A DNA stretch of 64,000 nt from positions 62,001 to 126,000 of the forward strand of contig NZ_JBIEKE010000003.1 in NCBI RefSeq assembly GCF_043497005.1, read 5' to 3'. The position numbers and the translations under genes were made by a program. Positions 33,241 through 41,786 of this stretch are shown here, one piece after another; the first letter of the stretch is position 1; the number at the start of each line of letters is the position of its first letter. The stretch is from Halobacillus_A sp043497005 (GTDB lineage Bacteria; Bacillota; Bacilli; Bacillales; Halobacillaceae). The notes beneath the pieces are model-generated. The model worked only from the letters and a program-made list of their open reading frames with translations, was not told the origin of the DNA and made no database searches.

Positions 33241-33269
33241 TTGCCTTTTTTGTAAAATGTTGATAAAAT
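33241..33269 (+). promoter_or_regulatory. Sigma-A promoter of the dpp-ykf operon
   Basis: TTGCCT at 33241-33246, 17 bases, then TAAAAT at 33264-33269, 45 bases before the dppA ATG. The rest of 32981-33240 shows nothing recognisable. Confidence 0.65.
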
Positions 33270-33281
33270 TATTAGAAAATT
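33267..33281 (+). promoter_or_regulatory. CodY-binding motif
   Basis: AATTATTAGAAAATT matches 13 of 15 positions of the CodY consensus and overlaps the end of the -10 element. In B. subtilis the dpp operon is a classic CodY target, which supports the call. Confidence 0.7.
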
Positions 33282-33313
33282 ACTAATTTTTCATACAGCT
33301 TGGAGGATCATAC

Positions 33314-34138
33314 ATGAAGTTATACCTATCGGTCGACATGGAAGGCATCACCGGTTTACCTGATGCGACTTTTGTAGATGCAAGCAAACATAATTATGAA
33401 CGAGCAAGAAAAATAATGACAAATGAAGCCAATGCTGTCATTCAATCAGCTTTTGACCTTCAGGCAGAAGAAGTACTCGTAAATGACAGTCACTCTAAAA
33501 TGAATAATCTTCTCGTGGAGCATTTACACCCTGAAGCCCTCCTTATTACGGGGGATGTAAAACCATATTCCATGATTCAAGGCTTAGATGACTCATACGA
33601 TGGTGCCGTTTTCCTCGGATATCATGCTCGTGCCGATCAGCCTGGCGTTATGTCGCATTCGATGACATTTGGGGTTCGAAACTTTTACATAAATGACACA
33701 GTCGTTGGAGAATTAGGTTTGAACGCTTATGTCGCTGGCTATTATGGAGTTCCCCTCATTATGGTTAGCGGAGACGACCGAGTAGCACAAGAAGCCAAAC
33801 AATTAATCCCTAACATAACGACGGCTTCTGTAAAAGAGAGCATTTCAAGGTCAGCTGTGAAAACATTATCACCAAAAAAAGCCGGGGAGTTATTAGAGGC
33901 GAAAACTGCCGAAGCAATACATAATATTAAAAACATTAAACCTTTAACCCCTCCTGACACACCAACGCTGCGCATCGAATTTGCAAACTATGGACAGGCT
34001 GAATGGGCAAATTTAATGCCGGGTACAGAGATAGAGCCTAATTCTACAACCGTTTCCTTTCAGGCAAAAGATATATTAGAAGCCTATCAAGCGATGCTCG
34101 TCATGACAGAGCTCGCCATGAGGACTACATTTAATTAG
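33314..34138 (+). CDS. dppA: D-aminopeptidase DppA (M55)
   Basis: 274 aa zinc D-stereospecific aminopeptidase that frees D-Ala or other D-residues from short peptides. The family motif S-x-D-x-E-G is present (SVDMEGITG, residue 6). Further metal and active-site residues lie in 'VNDSHSKMNN', 'GYHA' and 'HSMTFGVRN'. It forms a ring-shaped decamer in B. subtilis. First gene of the nine-gene dpp-ykf operon, with GGAGG before the ATG. Its product acts in the cytoplasm on peptides imported by DppBCDE. Confidence 0.95.
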   Translation: MKLYLSVDMEGITGLPDATFVDASKHNYERARKIMTNEANAVIQSAFDLQAEEVLVNDSHSKMNNLLVEHLHPEALLITGDVKPYSMIQGLDDSYDGAVFLGYHARADQPGVMSHSMTFGVRNFYINDTVVGELGLNAYVAGYYGVPLIMVSGDDRVAQEAKQLIPNITTASVKESISRSAVKTLSPKKAGELLEAKTAEAIHNIKNIKPLTPPDTPTLRIEFANYGQAEWANLMPGTEIEPNSTTVSFQAKDILEAYQAMLVMTELAMRTTFN

Positions 34139-34149
34139 GGGGAGCAAAA

Positions 34150-35082
34150 ATGGCCAGATACATATTAAAACGTTTCATCTTAATGGTCGTTACGGTATTA
34201 ATCATAGCGACCCTCACATTTTTTCTCATGAATTTGCTGCCAGGGTCTCCTTTAAATGAAGAACGATCAACGAATGAAACTGTCCAGCGTAACCTTGAAG
34301 CTCATTTCAATTTAGACGAACCGCTCGTTGTTCAATACGTTCTTTACTTAAAATCAATCGCCACCTTCGATTTTGGTCCATCGATTAAACAGCCGACAGA
34401 AACCGTTAATTCTTTATTAGGACGCGGATTTCCTATTTCTGCGGAACTTGGCATCTGGACAATTTTAGTTGCCGTTGTATCCGGGATCACGTTGGGCGTT
34501 TTTGCTGCATTAAAGCATAACGGAATTATTGATTACATTGCGATGACGATTGCCGTACTTGGGATCTCCATTCCCAACTTTGTGCTCGCCACCATGCTGA
34601 TACAGGAACTCGCGGTTAACCGGGGATTTTTCCCGGCTGCGACTTGGAGCACACCAAGTCATATGGTACTTCCCATACTCGCTCTAGCTACTGGCCCAAT
34701 GGCCATTATCGCCCGTCTAACTCGTTCGAGTATGCTTGAAACATTAACACAGGATTATATTAAAACGGCGCGTGCTAAAGGCCTTTCCCCAGTTAAAGTC
34801 GTAGTAAAACACGCTTTAAAAAATGCATTAATGCCAGTCGTGACCATCTTAGGGACATTAATGGCCGGTATTCTAACAGGTACGTTTGTTATAGAAAAAA
34901 TCTTTGCGATTCCAGGAATGGGAAAGTATTTCGTTCAAAGCATCAACCAGCGTGATTATCCCGTTATCATGGGTACTACCGTTTTCTACAGTGCCTTTTT
35001 AGTCTTTATGCTGTTCTTAGTCGATATCGCCTATGGACTATTGGATCCACGGATTAAACTTCATGAAAAGGGAGGTGGGTGA
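34150..35082 (+). CDS. dppB: Dipeptide ABC transporter permease DppB
   Basis: 310 aa with six membrane helices: TM1 at 'FILMVVTVLIIATLTFFLMNLLPGSP', and the cytoplasmic EAA loop 'DYIKTARAKGLSPVKVVVKHALKNALMPVVTILG'. It forms the membrane channel with DppC for di- and tripeptides, including murein peptides. It starts 11 bases after dppA with a GGGGGAG ribosome site. Confidence 0.95.
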   Translation: MARYILKRFILMVVTVLIIATLTFFLMNLLPGSPLNEERSTNETVQRNLEAHFNLDEPLVVQYVLYLKSIATFDFGPSIKQPTETVNSLLGRGFPISAELGIWTILVAVVSGITLGVFAALKHNGIIDYIAMTIAVLGISIPNFVLATMLIQELAVNRGFFPAATWSTPSHMVLPILALATGPMAIIARLTRSSMLETLTQDYIKTARAKGLSPVKVVVKHALKNALMPVVTILGTLMAGILTGTFVIEKIFAIPGMGKYFVQSINQRDYPVIMGTTVFYSAFLVFMLFLVDIAYGLLDPRIKLHEKGGG

Positions 35083-35083
35083 T

Positions 35084-36037
35084 ATGCTTCCAGCGACGAA
35101 ACAAAAGAAATACAACCATTCGGACATTCCTGATGAGTGGTTCCAACCGAAACAAAGAGACGAAGAGCAGGCAGAAACCGTCGTCCGCCCATCCCTCTCT
35201 TACTGGGAGGATGCTTGGCGCAGGCTGAGGCAGAACAAATTAGCAATGTCTGGGCTTATCTTTCTTATATTTTTAGGATTTATGTCCATTTTCGGACCGA
35301 TCCTTTCCCCCCACTCCGTATCTGATCAAATATTGTCCAATCAAAACCAGTCTCCTTCCTTAACACATTGGTTTGGAACAGATGACCTTGGACGTGATGT
35401 CTTTACGCGTACCTGGTACGGAGCGAGGATTTCATTATTCGTTGGGTTGATGGCAGCCTTAATTGACTTTTTTATCGGTGTTACATATGGCGGCATTTCT
35501 GGTTATAAAGGAGGCCGTACAGACAGCTTCATGATGCGTATTATTGAAGTTTTATACGGCTTACCATACTTACTCGTTGTTATTTTGCTTCTAGTTGTCA
35601 TGGGGCCGAGCTTATTAACGATCATTGTGGCATTAACCGTCACCGGCTGGGTAGGCATGGCCCGAATTGTTCGCGGCCAGGTGCTGCAAATCAAGCATAA
35701 CGAATTCGTCCTTGCTTCCCAGTCGTTTGGCGCAAAAACAAAACGGATCATACGTAAAAACCTGCTCCCCAATACAATGGGACCAATTATCGTTCAAATG
35801 ACGCTTACTGTGCCGACTGCTATTTTTGCTGAAGCATTCTTAAGCTTCTTAGGATTAGGTATCCAATCGCCTTTTGCCAGCTGGGGTGTTATGGCTAATG
35901 ATGCTTTAGGTACCATTTTGTCAGGCCACTGGTGGAGACTGTTCTTCCCTGCCTTTTTCATTTCAGCCACGATGTTCGCTTTTAATGTGCTGGGTGATGG
36001 CCTGCAGGATGCACTTGATCCGAAATTAAGGAGGTAA
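35084..36037 (+). CDS. dppC: Dipeptide ABC transporter permease DppC
   Basis: 317 aa. The N-terminal cytoplasmic OppC_N region (residues 1-75) ends in TM1 'MSGLIFLIFLGFMSIFGPIL'. 'HWFGTDDLGRDVFTRTWYGARISLFVGL' is typical of DppC/OppC, and the EAA loop reads 'EFVLASQSFGAKTKRIIRKNLLPNTMGPI'. The ATG at 35084 is chosen because GGAGGTG lies six bases upstream; the frame is open 51 bases further but within dppB. It nearly abuts the dppB stop. Confidence 0.95.
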   Translation: MLPATKQKKYNHSDIPDEWFQPKQRDEEQAETVVRPSLSYWEDAWRRLRQNKLAMSGLIFLIFLGFMSIFGPILSPHSVSDQILSNQNQSPSLTHWFGTDDLGRDVFTRTWYGARISLFVGLMAALIDFFIGVTYGGISGYKGGRTDSFMMRIIEVLYGLPYLLVVILLLVVMGPSLLTIIVALTVTGWVGMARIVRGQVLQIKHNEFVLASQSFGAKTKRIIRKNLLPNTMGPIIVQMTLTVPTAIFAEAFLSFLGLGIQSPFASWGVMANDALGTILSGHWWRLFFPAFFISATMFAFNVLGDGLQDALDPKLRR

Positions 36038-36041
36038 CCTC

Positions 36042-37037
36042 ATGGAAAAAATTCTCGATATAAAAGACCTCCACGTCTCATTTGTTACTTACGGCGGTGA
36101 GGTTCAAGCTGTTCGTGGAGTTAATTTAGAGTTATACAAAGGAGAAACACTGGCTATTGTCGGGGAATCCGGCTGTGGCAAAAGTGTAACCGCAAATAGC
36201 ATTATGAAGCTGATCCCCTCGCCTCCTGGCAAAATTAAAAAAGGCTCTATTTACTTTAAAGGCAAGGATATGACGAAATTATCCAATAAAAAAGTCCGTA
36301 AAATACGCGGGGTTGACATCTCAATGATTTTCCAGGACCCCATGACAGCTCTTAACCCCACCTTAACAATCGGCAACCAGCTGACAGAGGGCTTAAAGCA
36401 GCATCGCAGTATTTCATCAAAACAAGCAAATGACCAGGCAATTGAAATGCTTAATCTTGTCGGAATCCCAAATCCCGATGAACGAATGAAGCAGTATCCG
36501 CACCAGTTCAGCGGCGGGATGAGACAGCGAATTGTCATCGCCATGGCTCTAATCTGTGAGCCTGAACTCTTAATAGCGGACGAACCCACTACTGCATTAG
36601 ACGTTACGATTCAAGCTCAAATTCTACAGCTTTTTCAAAAAATCCAACGTGAAACCGGCGTATCCATAATTTTAATTACACATGACCTGGGTGTAGTAGC
36701 TAAAATCGCCAATCGCATAGCCGTGATGTATGCCGGGAAAGTGATTGAAACAGGTACAAGACAAGAGATTTTCTACCGGCCCAATCATCCATATACACAA
36801 GGACTATTAAATTCAGTGCCCCGTCTCGATCAAAAAGGAGAAAAATTAGTACCTATTGTAGGAACGCCTCCGGATTTATTCTCCCCACCTGAAGGATGTC
36901 CTTTTACAGCCAGGTGTCCAAAGGCGATGGAAGTTTGTTCCCGTGTTTATCCTTTTCAAACGGAGCTCAGCGACACGCACGCTGTCGACTGCTGGCTTCA
37001 AGACGAAAGGGCTAAAAAATATACAGCTTCAACGTAA
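36042..37037 (+). CDS. dppD: Dipeptide ABC transporter ATP-binding protein DppD
   Basis: 331 aa OppD-type ATPase. It has Walker A GESGCGKS, signature FSGGMRQRIVIAMAL, Walker B LLIADEPTTALD and H-loop ITHDLG. The C-terminal oligopeptide-transporter extension has a four-cysteine cluster (C-P-FTAR-C-PKAMEV-C ... C), as in OppD/DppD iron-sulfur or metal-binding tails. It begins five bases after dppC and pairs with YkfD, the second ATPase, at the end of the operon. Confidence 0.95.
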   Translation: MEKILDIKDLHVSFVTYGGEVQAVRGVNLELYKGETLAIVGESGCGKSVTANSIMKLIPSPPGKIKKGSIYFKGKDMTKLSNKKVRKIRGVDISMIFQDPMTALNPTLTIGNQLTEGLKQHRSISSKQANDQAIEMLNLVGIPNPDERMKQYPHQFSGGMRQRIVIAMALICEPELLIADEPTTALDVTIQAQILQLFQKIQRETGVSIILITHDLGVVAKIANRIAVMYAGKVIETGTRQEIFYRPNHPYTQGLLNSVPRLDQKGEKLVPIVGTPPDLFSPPEGCPFTARCPKAMEVCSRVYPFQTELSDTHAVDCWLQDERAKKYTAST

Positions 37038-37080
37038 CAAAGGGAATCATCATTAAAATTTTGAAAGGGGAAGAGAAAAG

Positions 37081-38712
37081 ATGAAAAAATGGTTAACCGT
37101 TCTGCTTGGTGTTCTACTTGTAGTCGCACTTGCTGCTTGTACAGCCGATGAAAATGCCGGCGAAGAAGATGGAGAAGACAATGGAGAAGAATCAAGTGGT
37201 GAAGACACAAGTACCCTTCGTTTAAATAACGGGGTTGAACCGACTTCGCTGGATCCACCCATCGGTTTTGATGCAGCTTCTTGGAATGTATTGAATAACT
37301 TAATGGAAGGTATGACTCGCTTAAGTGAGGAGCATGAGCCTGAAGAAGCTACTGCTGAAAACATTGAAGTATCAGAGGATGGTACAGAATATACCTTTAC
37401 GATTCGTGACGACGCGAAATGGTCTAACGGCGATGATGTAACAGCGGGAGATTTTGAATTTGCCTGGAAACGCCTATTAGATCCTGAAACAGCTTCATCT
37501 GCAGCTTTCTTAGGTTACTTTATTGAAGGTGGAGAAGAATTTAACAACGGTGAAGGTTCTAAAGACGATGTAATGGTTGAAGCTGTGGATGATAAAGAAC
37601 TACACGTTACGCTTACAGCACCAACGAACTACTTCTTAAATATCATCTCAAACCCAGCCTTTTTCCCAATTAATCAAAGTGTGGCCGAGGAAAATGAGGA
37701 ATGGTATTCAGAAGCTGACAGCTTTGTAGGAAATGGTCCTTTTACTCTGGCTGAATGGGAGCATGATAATGAAATGCTTCTAGAAAAAAACGAGGAATAT
37801 TGGGATGCTGATACCGTAGAATTAGAAGAAGTACACTTTGCTATGGTCGATGATTCCAATACTGAATACCAAATGTATGACAGCGGCGATCTTGATAATT
37901 CTGAAATTCCTGCTGACATGGCTGATGAACTATTAGAAAGTGAAGAAGTAACAATTGACGATCAAGCAGGTAACAGCTTCTATCGTTTTAATGTTGAAGA
38001 AGAACCTTTCCAAAATGAGAAAATCCGTAAGGCCTTTGCGATGGCTGTCAATCAGGAAGACATCGTAGACTACGTAACCAAAATGGGAGAAGAGCCTGCT
38101 CACGGGTTTGTGTCCCCTGGATTTAATGATGCAAACGGTAATGACTTCCGTGAAGAAAATGGCAAGTTAGTTGAATTTGATGCTGAAGAAGCGAAGCAGC
38201 TTTTAGAAGAAGGTATGGAAGAGGAAGGGTATGACGAGCTTCCTGAAGTTACTCTTACTTACAATACAGATGACACAAACAAAGCGATCGCTGAAACCAT
38301 TCAAGAAATGTACAGTGAAAACTTGGAGGTGGATGTAAACCTTGAAAACACGGAATGGAACGTCTTCCTTGAAGACCAGAAAGCGCTGGAGCATCAGCTT
38401 TCCCGCAGTTCCTTCCTGGCTGACTATGCTGATCCAATCAACTTCTTGGAAAGCTTTACAACAGATTCTTCAATGAACCGTACAGCTTGGTCTAATGAAG
38501 AATATGATGACCTTATCGCTCAAGCGAAAGAGGAAACAGATGAAGAGCAGCGCTTCGAATACATGTACGAAGCCGAACAAATTCTATTTGATGAGATGCC
38601 GATTTTCCCAATTCATTTCTACAACCAGGTTTTCCTTCAAAAAGATAATGTTGAGGGAATTGTCCGTCACCCTGTAGGCTATCTTGAATTGAAATGGGCT
38701 ACAAAAGAATAA
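37081..38712 (+). CDS. dppE: Dipeptide/oligopeptide-binding lipoprotein DppE
   Basis: 543 aa SBP_bac_5 protein. The signal peptide ends in lipobox LAAC (LLVVALAAC), followed by a strongly acidic linker (DENAGEEDGEDNGEESSGED), an adaptation often seen in halophiles. Conserved segments are 'SLDPPIGFDAASWNVLNNLMEGMTRL', 'YTFTIRDDAKWSNGDDVTAGDFEFAWKRLLDP' and 'NGPFTLAEWEHDNEMLLEKNEEYWD'. It captures peptides at the cell surface and hands them to DppBC. A hairpin with a T-tail follows it inside the operon. Confidence 0.95.
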   Translation: MKKWLTVLLGVLLVVALAACTADENAGEEDGEDNGEESSGEDTSTLRLNNGVEPTSLDPPIGFDAASWNVLNNLMEGMTRLSEEHEPEEATAENIEVSEDGTEYTFTIRDDAKWSNGDDVTAGDFEFAWKRLLDPETASSAAFLGYFIEGGEEFNNGEGSKDDVMVEAVDDKELHVTLTAPTNYFLNIISNPAFFPINQSVAEENEEWYSEADSFVGNGPFTLAEWEHDNEMLLEKNEEYWDADTVELEEVHFAMVDDSNTEYQMYDSGDLDNSEIPADMADELLESEEVTIDDQAGNSFYRFNVEEEPFQNEKIRKAFAMAVNQEDIVDYVTKMGEEPAHGFVSPGFNDANGNDFREENGKLVEFDAEEAKQLLEEGMEEEGYDELPEVTLTYNTDDTNKAIAETIQEMYSENLEVDVNLENTEWNVFLEDQKALEHQLSRSSFLADYADPINFLESFTTDSSMNRTAWSNEEYDDLIAQAKEETDEEQRFEYMYEAEQILFDEMPIFPIHFYNQVFLQKDNVEGIVRHPVGYLELKWATKE

Positions 38713-38725
38713 ACCAGGAAACGGA

Positions 38726-38765
38726 GAGGACCCATACGTTTAGTATGGGTTCCCCTTCTTTTTAC
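38726..38765 (+). terminator. Intra-operon hairpin after dppE (partial terminator)
   Basis: ACCCATAC at 38730-38737 pairs with GTATGGGT at 38743-38750 around GTTTA, followed by TCCCCTTCTTTTT. It lies between dppE and ykfA. It probably lowers transcription into the ykf genes or protects the dppE message end, which would raise binding protein over enzymes. Confidence 0.65.
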
Positions 38766-38784
38766 TAAATGGGAGGTAAATCAG

Positions 38785-39705
38785 ATGATCATCCCCAAAC
38801 GGTTAAGACACGGAAGTACGGTGGGTGTTATTGCACCCGCCAGTCCGCCAAATTTACGATCACTGCAAAAAGCCATTCCATTTCTAAACGGACTTGGTTT
38901 AAATGTAAAAGTTGCCCCTCATGTCTCCAGTATTTATGGTTATTTAGCTGGCTCAGATGAACAACGTTTACACGATTTTCATATGATGTTTGCGGATTCC
39001 GAGGTCGATGCTATTATTTGTGCAGGCGGCGGTTTCGGTACGAGCCGCATTGTTAATTCAATCGATTATAAAATGGTTAAACAAAATCCTAAAATCTTTT
39101 GGGGATACAGTGATATTACCTATTTACATACAGCCCTACGGCAAAAAACGGGTCTCGTGACTTTTCACGGACCAATGCTTAGTTCAGATGTCGGAAAAAA
39201 AGAATTCGATCCTCTTTCCAAATCTATGTTTTCACAATTGTTTCACCCCACTCTCCTGGAATACTCAGAGTCTGTCTCCCCACTCCACGTTATTTCAGAG
39301 GGAGAAGCCGCCGGAAAGCTTGTAGGGGGTAATTTGTCATTACTCGTTAATACGATTGGTTCTAAATATGAAATCCATACGAAGAATCGTCTCTTATTAA
39401 TCGAAGATATTGGTGAAGAACCTTATCGCATTGATTCATTTCTAAGTCAATTGAAGCTGGCTGGTAAATTGGATGAAGCAGCTGGAATTGTTGTAGGCGA
39501 CTTTAAAGATGCCGCTCCTAAGAAAAGAGAAGAATCTCTGTCTTTGCAGGAAGTACTTGATTACTATTTTGCAAACTTAAATAAGCCAGTCATTTCTGGT
39601 TTTAAGATTGGCCACTGCCTCCCCCATTACGCGGTGCCTCTCGGAAGTGAATCTACGCTATCAAGCAGGAGTAAATCTTTAAGTGTGCAGCCTGGCGTAT
39701 CCTAA
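38785..39705 (+). CDS. ykfA: LD-carboxypeptidase YkfA (peptidase S66)
   Basis: 306 aa serine peptidase removing the terminal D-Ala from murein tetrapeptides in the cytoplasm. The Ser nucleophile is in 'FWGYSDITYLHTAL' (about residue 113). The Glu is in 'LLIEDIGEEPYRID' and the His in 'GFKIGHCLPHYAVPLG', completing the S66 Ser-Glu-His triad. GGGAGGT precedes the ATG. It sits between transporter and epimerase genes, in the order known from B. subtilis. Confidence 0.93.
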   Translation: MIIPKRLRHGSTVGVIAPASPPNLRSLQKAIPFLNGLGLNVKVAPHVSSIYGYLAGSDEQRLHDFHMMFADSEVDAIICAGGGFGTSRIVNSIDYKMVKQNPKIFWGYSDITYLHTALRQKTGLVTFHGPMLSSDVGKKEFDPLSKSMFSQLFHPTLLEYSESVSPLHVISEGEAAGKLVGGNLSLLVNTIGSKYEIHTKNRLLLIEDIGEEPYRIDSFLSQLKLAGKLDEAAGIVVGDFKDAAPKKREESLSLQEVLDYYFANLNKPVISGFKIGHCLPHYAVPLGSESTLSSRSKSLSVQPGVS

Positions 39706-39725
39706 ACGTAGAAAGGAAGAATTAC

Positions 39726-40829
39726 ATGGAGATTCAATCCGTCGATACTTACTCTATAGCCGTGCCCTTACATACGCCTTTTAAAACAGCCCTTCGCACC
39801 GTTACAGTAGCCGAGTCAATTTTTGTAAAAGTAACGTGCACGGACGGGACGATCGGGTGGGGAGAAGCTCCTCCCACTCATGTCATCACAGGAGAAAGCT
39901 TAGCAAGCATCAAATATACGGTAGAAAGTATTTTAAAACCTGCTGTTTTGGGGAAGAGACTGGTAGAAAGAGAAAGAATTTTTGAAAGTCTCCATCGTGC
40001 TGTCGTTGGGAACACGAGTGCAAAAGCAGCTGTTGACATGGCTTTATATGACTGTCTTTCTCAAATATGCTCCCTCCCTCTTCACCAATTCCTCGGAGGG
40101 TACCACGAAGCTATCGAGACAGACTACACAGTTAGTGTCAATGAGCCGGCACAAATGGCAGCTGATGCAAGTCAGTATGTTGCGAATGGATTCAATGTAT
40201 TAAAAATTAAAGTTGGAAAAGATGACATTGAAAAAGATATTAAACGGATTGGAGCTATTCGCGAGCGTGTAGGCCACGACCCTCTCATCCGCCTCGATGC
40301 CAACCAGGGATGGAGCGTAAAGGAATCGATTTATGCCATCCGAAAAATGGAAGATTTGAACTTTAATATTGAACTCGTTGAACAACCTGTAATCGCTCAC
40401 GACATTAAAGGGCTTAAACAAGTGAAAGACCACACCTTCACTCCTATTATGGCGGATGAAAGTGTCTTTTCCGTTCAAGATGCCAAGCGGATTTTACAAA
40501 CAGAAAGTGCAGATTTAATAAATATTAAGTTGATGAAAGCTGGAGGCATCGATCAAGCCTTAAAGATTAATAGGCTGGCTGAGGCTCACGGCATCCCTTG
40601 CATGGTCGGAAGCATGATCGAAACGAAGGTCGGAATATCTGCAGCTGCGCATTTCGCAGCAAGTCAGAAAAACATTACGCGTTTTGATTTCGATGCACCT
40701 CTCATGCTGGCCGAAGATCCTTTAGATGGAGGCATTGATTTTCAAGGACGCCACATTTCTTTTTCATCCAAAAGCGGTTTAGGCATAACAAATATTCATT
40801 TAGAACGTATACTTTCACAGCAAACATGA
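39726..40829 (+). CDS. ykfB: L-Ala-D/L-Glu epimerase YkfB
   Basis: 367 aa enolase-superfamily enzyme of the muconate-lactonizing subgroup that epimerizes L-Ala-D-Glu from murein so that it can be cleaved. The catalytic Lys pair is visible: K-x-K in 'FNVLKIKVGKD' and the second Lys in 'LINIKLMKAGGI'. Mg ligands are D in 'RLDANQGW', E in 'VEQPV' and D in 'IMADES'. The C-terminal D-x-D is 'FDFDAPLM'. All catalytic positions look intact. It lies 20 bases after ykfA. Confidence 0.94.
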   Translation: MEIQSVDTYSIAVPLHTPFKTALRTVTVAESIFVKVTCTDGTIGWGEAPPTHVITGESLASIKYTVESILKPAVLGKRLVERERIFESLHRAVVGNTSAKAAVDMALYDCLSQICSLPLHQFLGGYHEAIETDYTVSVNEPAQMAADASQYVANGFNVLKIKVGKDDIEKDIKRIGAIRERVGHDPLIRLDANQGWSVKESIYAIRKMEDLNFNIELVEQPVIAHDIKGLKQVKDHTFTPIMADESVFSVQDAKRILQTESADLINIKLMKAGGIDQALKINRLAEAHGIPCMVGSMIETKVGISAAAHFAASQKNITRFDFDAPLMLAEDPLDGGIDFQGRHISFSSKSGLGITNIHLERILSQQT

Positions 40830-40841
40830 GGAGGAACATAA

Positions 40842-41786
40842 ATGACGCAAGCTGAAGCTACACGAACAACGTGGGTGGTTCAAGTCCCGGTCGCTACTGT
40901 ATGGACATCTGAGAACTCTCCTCGTTCCATTGATTTACCTGGTATATCCAATCCATCTCAGATAAAAGAATGGCTGGATAATCTTACGTATGAAACTAGT
41001 TTAGCGCTAAGTGATAAAAACTTAGTCCAATCCCAGCTTTTATATGGTGAAGAAGTGATCGTTGATGATGTTGAGGAAAAATGGGCAAGAGTGGTCATCC
41101 CGACGCAGCCTTCCAAAAAAGATGATCGAGGGTATCCAGGCTTTGTGCCCATCGACCAATTAAAAGAAGTTCCTGAACATGAATGGATCGGCCAGGGAGT
41201 TGCCGTCGTTAATAAGAATACAACTCTTCTTATCGATGAAAAAGGAGAACCGATGTTTGATATAAGCTATCTCACTTCTTTACCAGCACTCGCCCATGAA
41301 GAGGGATTTATTAAAGTCCGTACACCTCACGGAATCGGCTATGTTCCTGAACCCGATGTTTCGGTCTACCCATCAAAGGAAGATATCCCAAAAGGAGACG
41401 GAGCTGCCATTCTAAAAGCAGGAGAAACATTCGTCGACCTTCCTTATTTCTGGGGAGGCATGAGTTCATACGGCTATGATTGTTCCGGTTTTGCCTACAA
41501 TATGCATAAAGCTAATGGCTATCAGATTCCCCGTGATGCAACGGATCAAGCCCTATCTGGCGAAAAGGTAGAATTAGATAACATTGAGCCCGGAGATTTG
41601 CTTTTCTTCGCTCACGATAATGGAAGCGGAAATATTCACCACGTCGGTATCTATTACGGGGATGGAAAAATGCTCCACTCTCCTAAAACAGGAAAAACAG
41701 TAGAAATTATCGATTTAAAAGGAACAATCTATGAAAGAGAGCTTTGTTCGGCCCGCCGGTACTGGAAAGAAGCGGAGGATCAATGA
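40842..41786 (+). CDS. ykfC: Gamma-D-glutamyl-L-diamino acid endopeptidase YkfC (NlpC/P60)
   Basis: 314 aa. Two SH3-like regions (about residues 5-165) precede an NlpC/P60 catalytic domain (190-310). The Cys is in 'MSSYGYDCSGFAYNMHKANG', the His in 'NIHHVGIYYGDGKMLHSP', and a further polar residue follows, giving a complete Cys-His-His type triad. It has no signal peptide, so it acts on imported murein tripeptides in the cytoplasm, before YkfB. The stop overlaps the ykfD start region. Confidence 0.94.
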   Translation: MTQAEATRTTWVVQVPVATVWTSENSPRSIDLPGISNPSQIKEWLDNLTYETSLALSDKNLVQSQLLYGEEVIVDDVEEKWARVVIPTQPSKKDDRGYPGFVPIDQLKEVPEHEWIGQGVAVVNKNTTLLIDEKGEPMFDISYLTSLPALAHEEGFIKVRTPHGIGYVPEPDVSVYPSKEDIPKGDGAAILKAGETFVDLPYFWGGMSSYGYDCSGFAYNMHKANGYQIPRDATDQALSGEKVELDNIEPGDLLFFAHDNGSGNIHHVGIYYGDGKMLHSPKTGKTVEIIDLKGTIYERELCSARRYWKEAEDQ

